64,000 bases of DNA. Source: an uncultured Verrucomicrobia subdivision 3 bacterium (GTDB lineage Bacteria > Verrucomicrobiota > Verrucomicrobiia > Limisphaerales > UBA11358). Location: NCBI GenBank assembly GCA_903922735.1, contig CAIXUZ010000052.1:1-64000 (forward strand). The letters run 5' to 3'. The notes under the pieces are model-generated. The model saw only the letters and a list, made by a program, of their open reading frames with translations. It had not been told where the DNA came from and did no database searches. The position numbers were made by a program, and so were the translations under genes. Every line of letters starts with the position of its first letter. Positions within the stretch are counted from its first letter, which is position 1. This document shows, piece by piece, positions 1-9,100 of the stretch.

Positions 1-53
1 CTAGCAACCAGCAACTAGCAACCAGCAACTAGCAACCAGCAACTAGCAACCAG
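1..53. repeat. Heptamer tandem repeat (ctagcaa/ccagcaa alternating)
   Basis: The window opens with a 14-nt unit, ctagcaaccagcaa, in 3.8 perfect copies; each unit is two related heptamers. It may continue to the left of the window. It abuts the dispersed repeat at 54-150. Confidence 0.9.
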
Positions 54-150
54 TTTTCCCTTCGCATCCTTCGCCCACCGATTCCGAACTGAAAACTCAA
101 AACTCAAAATTAAAAACTGCCTTGCTCCGCTGAACTAATTCGTCCCGGCT
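54..150. repeat. Dispersed heptamer-based repeat, copy A
   Basis: Body of a dispersed intergenic repeat that starts ttttcccttcgc, has a run of A-rich heptamers (aactgaa, aactcaa, aactcaa, aattaaa, aactgcc) and ends ...aattcgtcccggct. It matches 1439-1528 almost perfectly; the main difference is one extra aactcaa heptamer here. No protein is coded in it. Confidence 0.85.
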
Positions 151-166
151 TGGCGCAAGCAATTCT

Positions 167-895
167 TCATTCCACGAACCGGTAGCCCACGCCGCGCACT
201 GTGTCCAGATGCTTTGAGGCCGGGCCGATCTTTTCGCGGAGCCGCCGCATATGCGTGTCCACCGTGCGCGTGTCAATCAGGCTGTCGTATTCCCACACGT
301 CGCGCAAAAGCTGGTCGCGCGACTGCACCCGGCCCGCGCGCTGCGCCAGCACGGTGAGCAGCTTAAACTCGGTTGCGGTCAGTTCTATCGGCTTGTTTTT
401 CCAGCTCGTGATGTGGCGCGGCAGATCAATCAGCAGTTCGCCGTGGCGTATTTGTTCCTTCGGCTTTTCCCCGGCTTGAGCCCGCGCGAGGATTTTTTTT
501 ATGCGCAGCAGCAGTTCCCGCGGGCTGAACGGTTTCGTCAAATAATCATCCGCGCCCAGCTCCAGTCCCAGCACCCGGTCAACCTCCGCCGCCTTGGCCG
601 TGAGCATGATGATGGGGGTCTTCGCCGTGGCTGCGTCCAAGCGCAGCATCTTGCAGATTTCGAAGCCGTCCAGCTCCGGCAGCATTACGTCGAGGATGAT
701 CAGGGCGGGCGGCTGCGGGCGCGCTTTCTTCAATGCCTCCGCCCCGTCGGCTGCCGTGCTGACGGCGTAACCGGCCTGCTTCAAATTAAACTCGACGAGC
801 TCAATGATATCGGGCTCGTCATCCACCACCAAAATTCGCGGCTTCACCGCGGGCACCGGGTTCGTTTTCAAATTTATCGGCATCACCCTAGCCAT
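167..895 (-). CDS. OmpR/PhoB-family response regulator
   Basis: 242-aa DNA-binding response regulator. A receiver domain fills residues 20-135, with the acidic pair DDE near 25-27, the phosphoacceptor Asp at about 69 (LDVMLPELDG) and the conserved KPF Lys at about 122. A C-terminal winged helix follows (residues 145-242; ELTATEFKLL, VDTHMRRLREKIG and VRGVGYRF are typical of PhoB). No histidine kinase follows it; the 3' side is repeat DNA, so its partner is elsewhere or beyond the window. The start at 895 has GGAAGG directly against the ATG, so the in-frame ATG at 883 is an alternative. Family assignment is secure; the regulated genes are unknown. Confidence 0.93.
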   Translation of the reverse strand: MARVMPINLKTNPVPAVKPRILVVDDEPDIIELVEFNLKQAGYAVSTAADGAEALKKARPQPPALIILDVMLPELDGFEICKMLRLDAATAKTPIIMLTAKAAEVDRVLGLELGADDYLTKPFSPRELLLRIKKILARAQAGEKPKEQIRHGELLIDLPRHITSWKNKPIELTATEFKLLTVLAQRAGRVQSRDQLLRDVWEYDSLIDTRTVDTHMRRLREKIGPASKHLDTVRGVGYRFVE

Positions 896-917
896 CCTTC
901 CGTTCGGGAATTTCGAT

Positions 918-1274
918 TTAGACGGTGCTTGCGGGTCTTGAGACCGCTGGGTTCTGCGGGTAAGCCGGGTGGGCGGGATTCATGAAAACCGTTTCACTTT
1001 TCCGGGGCAGCGCTAGCACGGGTTCCAGCCCGCCTTCCGCTGCCAACTGCAGGTATTTATCCCCGTTCGCCGTGCGGCCAATCTCCAGGCCAAACAGACT
1101 CCCATCGATGGCGATGTAGTAATAAAAAATATTCTTCGTCACATATTCGATGGCCAAAGACAGCGTGTGTTCCCAATCAATTTCCCCGGATTTTCCCCCG
1201 ATGTGGGTGATGCGTTGGTGCGGGGGGCGCGGCTCGGCGGTTTTAATCCATTTGACCTGAAGTGAGATGGGCAT
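918..1274 (-). CDS. Small hypothetical protein, possibly DUF3892-like
   Basis: 118-aa cytosolic protein with no signal peptide. I chose ATG 1274 over the longer reading from 1322 because residues from MPISLQVKW look like a natural start. The pattern RITHIGG...W..SLAIEYV...FYYYIAIDGSLFGLEIG...GDKYLQL...LALP resembles the small DUF3892-type proteins (IGG, W, FYV, G-KYL, LLxLP spacing); this is recalled similarity and was not searched. It ends 22 nt before the response regulator on the same strand, so the two could be co-transcribed. The function is unknown. Confidence 0.5.
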   Translation of the reverse strand: MPISLQVKWIKTAEPRPPHQRITHIGGKSGEIDWEHTLSLAIEYVTKNIFYYYIAIDGSLFGLEIGRTANGDKYLQLAAEGGLEPVLALPRKSETVFMNPAHPAYPQNPAVSRPASTV

Positions 1275-1438
1275 AATTGAATCTTGGTGGCAGACTGGTA
1301 TATTAAAAGCCATTGCGCGCAACCAAAAATCAATCAGCGCATAAAATTAAGCAGTAAAGGAAGGGCAAAGTGCCTGGAATCAGTTTTCCCGGATCAACCG
1401 CGCCCACCGCCCCGCGCCTCAAGCATCTTGGCGTCTAG

Positions 1439-1528
1439 TTTTCCCTTCGCGCCCTTCGCGCGCCGATTCCGAACTGAAAACTCAAAATTAAAAACTGCCT
1501 TGCTCCGCTGAACTAATTCGTCCCGGCT
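1439..1528. repeat. Dispersed heptamer-based repeat, copy B
   Basis: Second copy of the 54-150 repeat in the same orientation, with one fewer A-rich heptamer. Copies A and B form direct repeats around 151-1438, the segment with the response regulator and the small gene. It is preceded by degenerate units (cctcaagcatcttggcgtctag). Confidence 0.85.
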
Positions 1529-1538
1529 AAGCTTGAAT

Positions 1539-1688
1539 CTATTCGACCAGCCAGCAGCCCAATAAGGCGAAGCTGGCCCCGCCAAAAAGACCGGCCATGA
1601 AACCGCCAAAGGGACCCACTGCCGCAAAGCCGATGAAAAAGCCGGATAGGCTGGCCACCATAAATTTCATCCGGTTTTTATATTTCAT
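1539..1688 (-). CDS. Small glycine-rich membrane protein
   Basis: 49-aa ORF that reads MKYKNRMKFMVASLSG and then two hydrophobic Gly/Phe/Ala-rich stretches (FFIGFAAVGPFGGFMAGL and ASFALLGCWLV) before a TAG stop. The basic N-terminus followed by a helical hairpin suggests a two-span inner-membrane protein. No Shine-Dalgarno motif precedes either ATG (1688 or 1670). Length and composition make chance coding possible. No function is assigned. Confidence 0.4.
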   Translation of the reverse strand: MKYKNRMKFMVASLSGFFIGFAAVGPFGGFMAGLFGGASFALLGCWLVE

Positions 1689-1982
1689 GGGACCATTTTT
1701 TTTGACCAGCTCAGCGTATTAACTGGGCACTGGATAAATGGCTTTCAGGTTATCCCGGGAGAAAGTAAATGGCTTCATTAAATCATTAAGCGCGCTGTTT
1801 TTAGAATTAAAAGCCCACATCAGCATGGGCGAAAATAGGTTTTATCCGCCGTGGCCGGGCTCGGTGATCAGCCTGCGGTGGCGTTTCCAGTTAATTTGCT
1901 GGTTGAAATCAGGATTGGGGCTTATATTCAATGCGTTCGCACCTATTTTTTATAAACATAGCCCTTTGGGCGTTTAAATTTT

Positions 1983-4670
1983 ATGAAGAAACTCAGGCCG
2001 CCTGCCCCGAAGACCGCCCGCCCCAAGTCCGCGCCGGCGGTCCTGGCGAAAGATGTTTTCCCCATTGTCGGCCTTGGCGCGTCCGCCGGCGGGCTGGAGG
2101 CGCTGGAACAATTCCTCGCCCAGGTGCCGCCGGCCAGCGGCCTCGCCTTCGTCATCGTCCAGCACCTCGACCCCACGCATGAGTGCATCATGGCCGAACT
2201 GCTCCAGCGGATCACGCCGATGAAAGTCATCGAGGTGCAGGAACACACCCGCATCCGGCCCGACTGCGTCTATATCATCCCGCCGAACCGGGATTTGTCG
2301 GTGCTGCGGGGCGTGCTGCATCTGCTGGAGCCGGCCGCCCCGCGCGGGCTGCGGCTGCCGATTGATTTCTTTTTCCAGTCGCTCGCGGCGGACCTGCGGG
2401 AGCGGGCGGTGGGCGTGATCCTCTCGGGCATGGGCACCGACGGCACGCACGGGCTGCGGGCGATCAAGGAGCAGGCAGGGCTGGTGCTGGTGCAGGACCC
2501 GGCTTCGGCCAAGTTCGACGGCATGCCGCGCAGCGCCATTGATTCGGGGCTGGTGGATATCGTGGCGCCGGCGACCGAACTGGCGGCCCGGATTCTGAAA
2601 TATCAGGCGCACACGCCGCTGTTCGCGCCGGTGTCGGTGCTGGCGGAACCCGGCGCGGAGACGCAGCTGGAAAAGATCATCATCCTGCTCCGCGGCCACA
2701 CCGGGCACGATTTCTCGCTCTACAAGCGCAGCACGATTTACCGGCGCGTGGAGCGGCGCATGGGGCTGCACCAGCTGGCCAAGCTGGGCCAATACGTCCA
2801 TTACCTGCGCGACAATCCGCCGGAGCTGGAGCTGCTGTTCAAGGAGCTGCTCATCGGCGTGACCAATTTCTTCCGCGACCCGGCGGCGTGGGAGCAGCTG
2901 CGCGACGAGGTGCTGCCGCAGTTGCTGGCCGACCGGTCGGCGCGGCCGGCGCTGCGGGCGTGGGTGACGGGCTGTTCCACCGGCGAGGAGGCCTACACGC
3001 TGGCCATGATTTTCAAGGAGGCGCTGGACCAGCTCAAGCCCAAGCGCAATTACACCCTGCAAATCTTCGCCACCGACATCGACCTCGATGCGGTGAACAA
3101 GGCGCGGCAGGGGAGCTATCCGGCGGCCATCGCCACCAGCGTCTCGCCGGAGCGGCTGGACCGCTTTTTTATCGAGGAAGGCCGGGGCTTTCGCGTGAGC
3201 AAGGAGATCCGCGAGATGATCATCTTTGCGCCGCAGAACCTCATCATGGATCCGCCGTTCACCAAGCTGGATTTTCTGACCTGCCGCAATCTCCTCATCT
3301 ATTTCACGCCGGAGCTGCAGAAGCAGCTCTTCCCGCTGTTCCATTACTCCCTGAATGCCGGCGGCGTGCTGCTGCTGGGGAGCGCGGAGACCATCGGCGG
3401 CTTCACCTCGCAGTTCGCGCCGCTGGGCGGCAAGACGCGGCTCTTCCGTCGGCTGGATTCCAGCGTGCAAATGGAACGGGTGCTGTTCCCGGTCACCCGC
3501 AAGCCGGCCCTGGCGCCCGCGGCGCTGGCCGCCGCCGACGTGCTGACGCCGGACCGCATCCAGCCGCTGGCCGAGCAATGGCTGCTGCTGCACCGCGCGC
3601 CGGCGGCCGCGCTGGTCAATGAGCAGGGCGACATCCTGTTCACCAGCGGCCGCACCGGGCTGTATCTGGAGCCGGCGGCGGGCAAGGCCAACTGGAACCT
3701 GTTTGCGATGGCGCCCGAGGCCTGGCGCCACGCGCTGAACGGCGCCTTCAAGAAGGTCCACCGCGAGGCGGGCACCCCGGAGAAGCTCCTGCTGCGCCGG
3801 CCGGCGGATTCCTCCGCGCTGGCCGCCGTGGAAATCACGGTGCAATTCCTCACCGAACCGCCGGCGTTACGCGGGCTGGTGATGGTGGTTTTCCAGCCCG
3901 TCGCCCTGCCGGAGCCGGCGGGGTTCGGCGCCGCGGCCAAGACCGCGCACCCCGGCAAAAGAGAGGGCGACCTGCGGCTGGCCGTGCAGCGCGCCCGCGA
4001 GGAAATGGAATTTGCGCGCGAGGAATTTCAGAGCACGCAGGAAGAGCTCAAGTCCACCAACGAAGAACAGCAATCCACGAACGAGGAATTGCAGTCCACG
4101 AACGAGGAATTGCAGTCCACGAACGAGGAGCTGACCACCTCCAAGGAGGAGATGCAGTCCATCAACGAGGAACTGCAGACGGTGAACGCCGAGCTGCAGT
4201 CCAAGGTGGACGAGCTGAACGCCGCGAGCAACGACATGAAGAACCTGCTCAACAGCACGGAGATCGCCACCGTGTTTCTCGACAATCAATTGCAGGTGCG
4301 CCGGTTCACCGACCGGGCCAACAAGCTTTTCAACTTCATCCCCGGCGACGTGGGGCGGCCCGTCACCGACCTCTCCTCCGACCTGCTCTACACGACCCTG
4401 GCGGCCGACTGCCGCGAGGTGCTGGAGAAATTGGTGCCGGTGGAGAAGCCGGTGTGCACCAGCGGCGGCATCTGGTTCAGCATGCGCATCATCCCCTACC
4501 GCACGATGGACGACCGGATCAACGGCGTGGTGCTGACGTTCATGGACATGAAGACCGTGTGCAAATATTGGAAGCCGGACTGTCTGCCCGCCAACTTGAA
4601 ATGCGCGGTAAAAGAACCGCCCACCGCCCAACCCGCCGCGCTGCCCGCACAGCCGAAAGGCGCCGCGTGA
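1983..4670 (+). CDS. CheB-CheR-coiled coil-PAS fusion protein
   Basis: 895-aa fused chemotaxis-type protein. The CheB methylesterase domain (about 25-205) keeps the catalytic Ser (GASAGG, about 34), His (QHLDP, about 61) and Asp (GMGTDGTHG, about 153) but has no receiver domain. The CheR SAM methyltransferase (about 230-500) shows GVTNFFRD, GCSTGEEAY and a CRNLLIYF motif. A coiled coil with repeated QSTNEEL units spans about 680-745, and a PAS domain covers about 750-870. Such fusions occur in non-motile bacteria as sensory modules and are not classical chemotaxis enzymes. It heads a four-gene operon: its TGA overlaps the next gene's GTG (GTGA). The absence of chemoreceptor or CheA genes here supports a non-chemotactic role (inference). 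Confidence 0.93.
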   Translation: MKKLRPPAPKTARPKSAPAVLAKDVFPIVGLGASAGGLEALEQFLAQVPPASGLAFVIVQHLDPTHECIMAELLQRITPMKVIEVQEHTRIRPDCVYIIPPNRDLSVLRGVLHLLEPAAPRGLRLPIDFFFQSLAADLRERAVGVILSGMGTDGTHGLRAIKEQAGLVLVQDPASAKFDGMPRSAIDSGLVDIVAPATELAARILKYQAHTPLFAPVSVLAEPGAETQLEKIIILLRGHTGHDFSLYKRSTIYRRVERRMGLHQLAKLGQYVHYLRDNPPELELLFKELLIGVTNFFRDPAAWEQLRDEVLPQLLADRSARPALRAWVTGCSTGEEAYTLAMIFKEALDQLKPKRNYTLQIFATDIDLDAVNKARQGSYPAAIATSVSPERLDRFFIEEGRGFRVSKEIREMIIFAPQNLIMDPPFTKLDFLTCRNLLIYFTPELQKQLFPLFHYSLNAGGVLLLGSAETIGGFTSQFAPLGGKTRLFRRLDSSVQMERVLFPVTRKPALAPAALAAADVLTPDRIQPLAEQWLLLHRAPAAALVNEQGDILFTSGRTGLYLEPAAGKANWNLFAMAPEAWRHALNGAFKKVHREAGTPEKLLLRRPADSSALAAVEITVQFLTEPPALRGLVMVVFQPVALPEPAGFGAAAKTAHPGKREGDLRLAVQRAREEMEFAREEFQSTQEELKSTNEEQQSTNEELQSTNEELQSTNEELTTSKEEMQSINEELQTVNAELQSKVDELNAASNDMKNLLNSTEIATVFLDNQLQVRRFTDRANKLFNFIPGDVGRPVTDLSSDLLYTTLAADCREVLEKLVPVEKPVCTSGGIWFSMRIIPYRTMDDRINGVVLTFMDMKTVCKYWKPDCLPANLKCAVKEPPTAQPAALPAQPKGAA
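4051..4131 (+). repeat. In-frame 21-nt tandem repeats in the coiled coil
   Basis: Roughly four 21-nt units coding for STNEELQ repeats; the central units (cagtccacgaacgaggaatt plus one base) are identical at DNA level. One 21-nt unit is one coiled-coil heptad, so gain or loss keeps the frame and changes helix length. Confidence 0.85.
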
Positions 4671-6169
4671 AACCAGCGCCGGAAAAAAGTCGCGCCGCCA
4701 TTTTGCGAGCGAAAGCCGAGGCGCAGTTGAAAAAACAAAACAGCACCCGCCTGCCACAGTCCGAGGACCAGGTGCGCCGGCTGCAGCAGGAGCTGGAAGT
4801 GCACCAGATCGAGCTGGAGATGCAGAATGAGGAATTGCGCGCGGCGGCGGCGGAAACCGCGCTGGCCCTGGAGCAGTTCACGGAACTTTATGATTTTGCG
4901 CCGGCGGGCTATTTCACCCTCACCGAGGACGGCACCATCCGCCAGCTGAACCTCACCGGGGCCCAGTTCCTGGGCGCGGCGCGCAGCCACCTGATCGGCA
5001 CGAGTTTCCGTTTGCTGGCGGGGGAGGGCGACCGGAAAACTTTCAGCCACTTTCTCGCGCAGGTGTTTGGCAGCCCCGAGATCCAGCACCTCCGCCTGCC
5101 GCTGCAGCCCAAAAACAGGCCGCCGCTGATCGCCCGGCTGGAAGCCCGGCGCGATGCCGCCGGCACGCGCTGCCGCCTGGTGATGATCGATGTCACGGCG
5201 CAGGTGCAGGCGGAGCGGCTGGCGGCGGAAACGCTGGCGCTGAACCAATCCATCCTGGCGGGAATCCCCAACGCGATGGAAATCGTGGATCTGACGGGAA
5301 ACATCCTCTACCAAAACGAGGCGATGATAAAGGCGGTGGACCGGCCGGTGCTGGGCCAGAAGTGCTGGGAGGTGTATGCAGACAACCGGCAGCAGTGCGC
5401 CCATTGCCCGCTGAAACAGCCGCTGGGGATCGGTGAATTGAAAACCACCGAGGTCGGCGGCGTGCTGGGCGGGCGGACGTTTGAGATCCACCACATCGGC
5501 ATTAAATTCCAAGGCCGGCCGGCGGTGATGGAGCTGTTCCATGACATCACGGAGCGCCAGCAGTCGGCCGCAGCCAACACCCGGCTGGCGGCCATCGTGA
5601 CCTTCTCGCAAGACGCCATCATCAGCAAAAATCTGGACGGCACCATCACCAGTTGGAACCCTGGCGCGGAAAAGATTTTCGGCTATCCCGCCGCCGAGAT
5701 GGTCGGCGCCAATATCCGCCGGCTCATTTCGCCGGACCGGCAGGCGGAGGAGGAGAAGATTCTGGCAACGATTGCGCGGGGCGAAGCGGTCGAACATTTT
5801 GAGACGGTGCGCCTGACCCGGGCTGGCCGGCTGATCGATGTCTCGGTCACCGCCTCGCCCATCAAGGATGAGACCGGCCAGGTTATTGGCGTGTCCAAGG
5901 TGGCCCGCAATATTACGGAGCGCAAGCGGGCGTCGGAAAAACTTAAGACCCAGGCGGAACAGCTGGCGCGATCGAATGAAGAATTGACCCGGTTCAACCA
6001 GCTCATGGTGGGCCGGGAAATGCACGTGATCGAATTGAAGCAAGAGATCAACGACCTGTGCGCCCGGCTGGGCCGGCCCCAGCCGTATGCGCTCGAATTC
6101 ATGGATGCGGCGGCGCCGGAAACCGTTCAGAACCTGCCGCCGGACCTGCCGAAGGAGCCCTCACTGTGA
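4667..6169 (+). CDS. Three-PAS sensor protein without kinase domain
   Basis: 500-aa soluble protein from GTG 4667, which overlaps the upstream TGA and has GAAAGG 6 nt before it; longer readings would run deep inside the CheB-CheR gene. An N-terminal helix with LEVHQIELEMQNEELR is typical of sensors partnered with CheB-CheR fusions. PAS domains lie at about 70-180, 195-300 (with a CAHC pair) and 305-430 (DGTITSWNPGAEKIFGY), then a C-terminal coiled coil. There is no HisKA, HATPase, GGDEF or other output domain. It probably delivers its signal by contact with the CheB-CheR protein before it or the kinase after it. Its stop overlaps the next GTG. Confidence 0.88.
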   Translation: MKPAPEKSRAAILRAKAEAQLKKQNSTRLPQSEDQVRRLQQELEVHQIELEMQNEELRAAAAETALALEQFTELYDFAPAGYFTLTEDGTIRQLNLTGAQFLGAARSHLIGTSFRLLAGEGDRKTFSHFLAQVFGSPEIQHLRLPLQPKNRPPLIARLEARRDAAGTRCRLVMIDVTAQVQAERLAAETLALNQSILAGIPNAMEIVDLTGNILYQNEAMIKAVDRPVLGQKCWEVYADNRQQCAHCPLKQPLGIGELKTTEVGGVLGGRTFEIHHIGIKFQGRPAVMELFHDITERQQSAAANTRLAAIVTFSQDAIISKNLDGTITSWNPGAEKIFGYPAAEMVGANIRRLISPDRQAEEEKILATIARGEAVEHFETVRLTRAGRLIDVSVTASPIKDETGQVIGVSKVARNITERKRASEKLKTQAEQLARSNEELTRFNQLMVGREMHVIELKQEINDLCARLGRPQPYALEFMDAAAPETVQNLPPDLPKEPSL

Positions 6170-9100
6170 ATCCCGCCGTGTCACGAACCCGTTCGGTGGC
6201 GGAGATAGGGCTGCTGGCGCTGCTCTACTTCCTCACGGCGCGCTTGGGGCAGCTGATGGCGATACCGCCGGGCAAAATCACCCCGGTCTGGATTCCGTCG
6301 GGCATTATTCTGGCCGCCGTGCTGCTGCGGGGCTACCGGGTCTGGCCGGGGATTTTCCTCGGCGCCTTTGCCGGCAATGTCTGGGCCTACTTCAGCGCCG
6401 GGTCCGCCGGCGCGTTGCTGCGCTGTCTGCTGGCCGGAACCGCCAACGGCCTGGGCGACACGCTCGGCACGGTGGCCGGCGCGTATCTGATCACCCGGAC
6501 GACCGGCGGCCGCGATCCGCTCGGCCGGCTGGGGGACATGGCGAAACTCCTGGCTTATGGCGGCATCCTGGGAGCGGGCGTGAGCGCCTTGTTCGGCGTC
6601 ACCGCCTTGAGTCTGGCGGGCTTTGTCCCCTGGCACAATTACGGCTTCTCGCTCGTGACCTGGTGGACGGGCGATGCGGTCGGCGTCTTGGTGATTGCGC
6701 CGCTGCTGCTGGCCTGGCGGCGCGGTTGGCGGGACTGTCATTTCGGCAAGGAGGAATTACTGTTCTGCCTGTTGCTGTCCGCGCTCAGCCCGTTCACTTT
6801 CCGGCTGTTTCCCGATGTGCCCGGCTTCAGCATCATCCCGCTGCTCTTGTGGGCCGTTTTACGCTTCGATCGGCGGGTTCTGGTGGTCGCGATCGTCGCG
6901 GCCGCGGCCATAGTCAACACGATGACAGTCTTGGGCCTCGGCCCGTTTGCCGCCGGCAGCATGGTCGGCAGCATGAGCGAGATGTTGAATCTCCAGCTGT
7001 TCCTGGCCCTGATCACGGTGCCGATGCTGATGCTGGCCGGCGCGCTGGCCGATAGCGCCCAAGTGCAGCGGAATCTGGCGGAATTCAATCACGACCTCGA
7101 GAACCGCGTTCAGGAGCGGACGAAACAGTTAGACCAGACGCGGCTCGCGGCTCTGAGCCTGATGGAAGAGGCGGTCGAATCCCACAAAAAAACCAGGTTG
7201 GTAAACATTGACCTGAAGAAGGAGATAGCCCAGCGCCAAGTGGCGGATATGGCGCTGCTCGCCACCCAGGAAAACCTCGTCACCCTGATCAACGCCCTGC
7301 CGGACAATGTCATTTTCAAGGATGGCAACGGGCGCTGGCTGGTGGCCAACCCGCCGGCGATTGAATTTTTTCAATTAAAAAATATTCCCTGGATCGGCAA
7401 GACCGACGCGGAGCTGGCCGGGGCAATCCCGGTGCTCAAGGACCTGTTTGCGGCCTGCACCCGCAGCGATCAAATCGGCTGGGCCGCCCACGAGCTAACC
7501 CGCGTCACTGAGCACGGGCCGGGGCTGGACGGCCGGATGGAGGATCATGAAGTCTGCAAGGTGCCGCTGTTCAACCCGGACGGCAGCCGGCATGCGCTGC
7601 TGGTCATCGGGCGCGATGTCACCGCGAAGCGCCGGCTGGAGTCGGCCCTCAAACTCTCCGAGCTTATGGCCAGCCAGAGCCGGGACTCGCTGCTGCTCAT
7701 CCGGCGGAGCGACGGGCGGATTTTTTCCGCCAACGCGGCGGCGGTGATGTTTTATGGCTACCCCCGCGAGGAGTTGCTGACGAAGACCATTTACGATCTG
7801 CGGCAGGACAATACCCCCGCGGAGATCACCCGCGTGATGAAGGAGGCATTTAACGGCGGCATTCTGTTTGAAAATGTCCATATCCGCAAAGACGGCCATA
7901 CGATGCCCGTGGAGGTCAGCGCCCACGGGATCACCTACGAGGGGGAAGAGTTTCTGATCAGCGTCATCCGCGATATCGGCATCCGGAAAAAAACGGAGGA
8001 AAAAATGCTCCAGTTGGAGCAGTCCATGGACGCCGCCGCCAACGGCATATTTCTGGTCAGTCCCGCCGGGAAAATCTTCTGGGCCAATGCCGCCTTCACC
8101 GGGATGACCGGTTACCCGGCGGCGGAGGTGATGGGAAAAAATCCGCGCTATCTCAAGTCCGGTCAGCATGACGCCGGGTTTTACCGGAGGTTATGGGAGA
8201 CCATCCTGGCCGGCAAAGTCTGGCACGGCGAAATCATCAACCGCCGGAAGGACGGCACGCTTTATACCGAAAACAAAACCATCACGCCGGTGCTGGATGC
8301 GGCGGGCAAGATTTCGCACTTCATCTGCGTGCAGGAAGACATCACCGCGCGTAAAAAGGTGGAAACGGCGCTGATTGAAAGCGAGCAGAAGTTCCGCACG
8401 CTGGCGGAAGCTGTGCCCCAAATAATTTGGGTTACCACGCCCGCGGGAGCGAATATTTATTATAATCAGCAATGGGTTGATTACACGGGCTTGACCCGGG
8501 AGGAATGCTATGGCGAAAACTGGGTGAAACCCTTTCATCCGGGCGACCGCCAGCGTGCCTTGGAAGCCTGGCAGATTGCCACGGCCACCCATGAAACCTA
8601 CCAGTTGGAATGCCGGCTGCGTCGGGCCGATGGGGTCTATCATTGGTGGCTGATCCGCGGGGAACCCAAGTGGGATCAGAATGGAAACATTATCCAGTGG
8701 TTCGGCACCTGCACCGACATTGACAACCTGAAGCAGGCGGAGACAAGGCTGGCGCAGCTAAATGATGAATTGGAACAGCGCGTGCTTGAGCGCACCCATG
8801 AAATCAAGTTGTTGTCGGAGGTGATTAACCAATCCACGGTGGCATTTTCGATGTCGAACCCCGACGGCAGTTTCATCACCATCAATGAAGCCTATGCCAG
8901 GCTTACCGGTTACTCGCGCGCGGAAATTCTGGATAAAAAGTTGAAATGGAGCGAGGATCTGACGCCGCCCGAATGGCGCCCAATCGGCGACCAAAAACTG
9001 AAGGAATGTCTGCGCACGCGGCAGACGGTGCAATTCGAAAAGGAATATTTGCGCAAGAATGGGAGCCGGGTGCCGGTGGAAGTGTTCGTGCAGCCCGTCT

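Noticed and set aside
1738-1977. 79-codon plus-strand frame before the CheB-CheR gene
   Set aside because: No ribosome site, no recognisable protein pattern, and it occupies the likely promoter region.
1974-3845. Long minus-strand open frame of 623 codons
   Set aside because: It lies opposite the CheB-CheR gene, whose motifs are unambiguous; GC-rich third positions create this shadow frame, and its protein is Arg/Gln/His-rich without any family features.
4051-4131. Regular repeats that could suggest a CRISPR array
   Set aside because: The units are contiguous, in frame and without spacers; they encode a coiled coil. No CRISPR array was seen anywhere in the window.
4454-4666. N-terminal extension of the three-PAS protein
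   Set aside because: It would overlap the PAS region of the CheB-CheR gene by over 200 nt; the GTG at 4667 has a ribosome site and an exact GTGA coupling.
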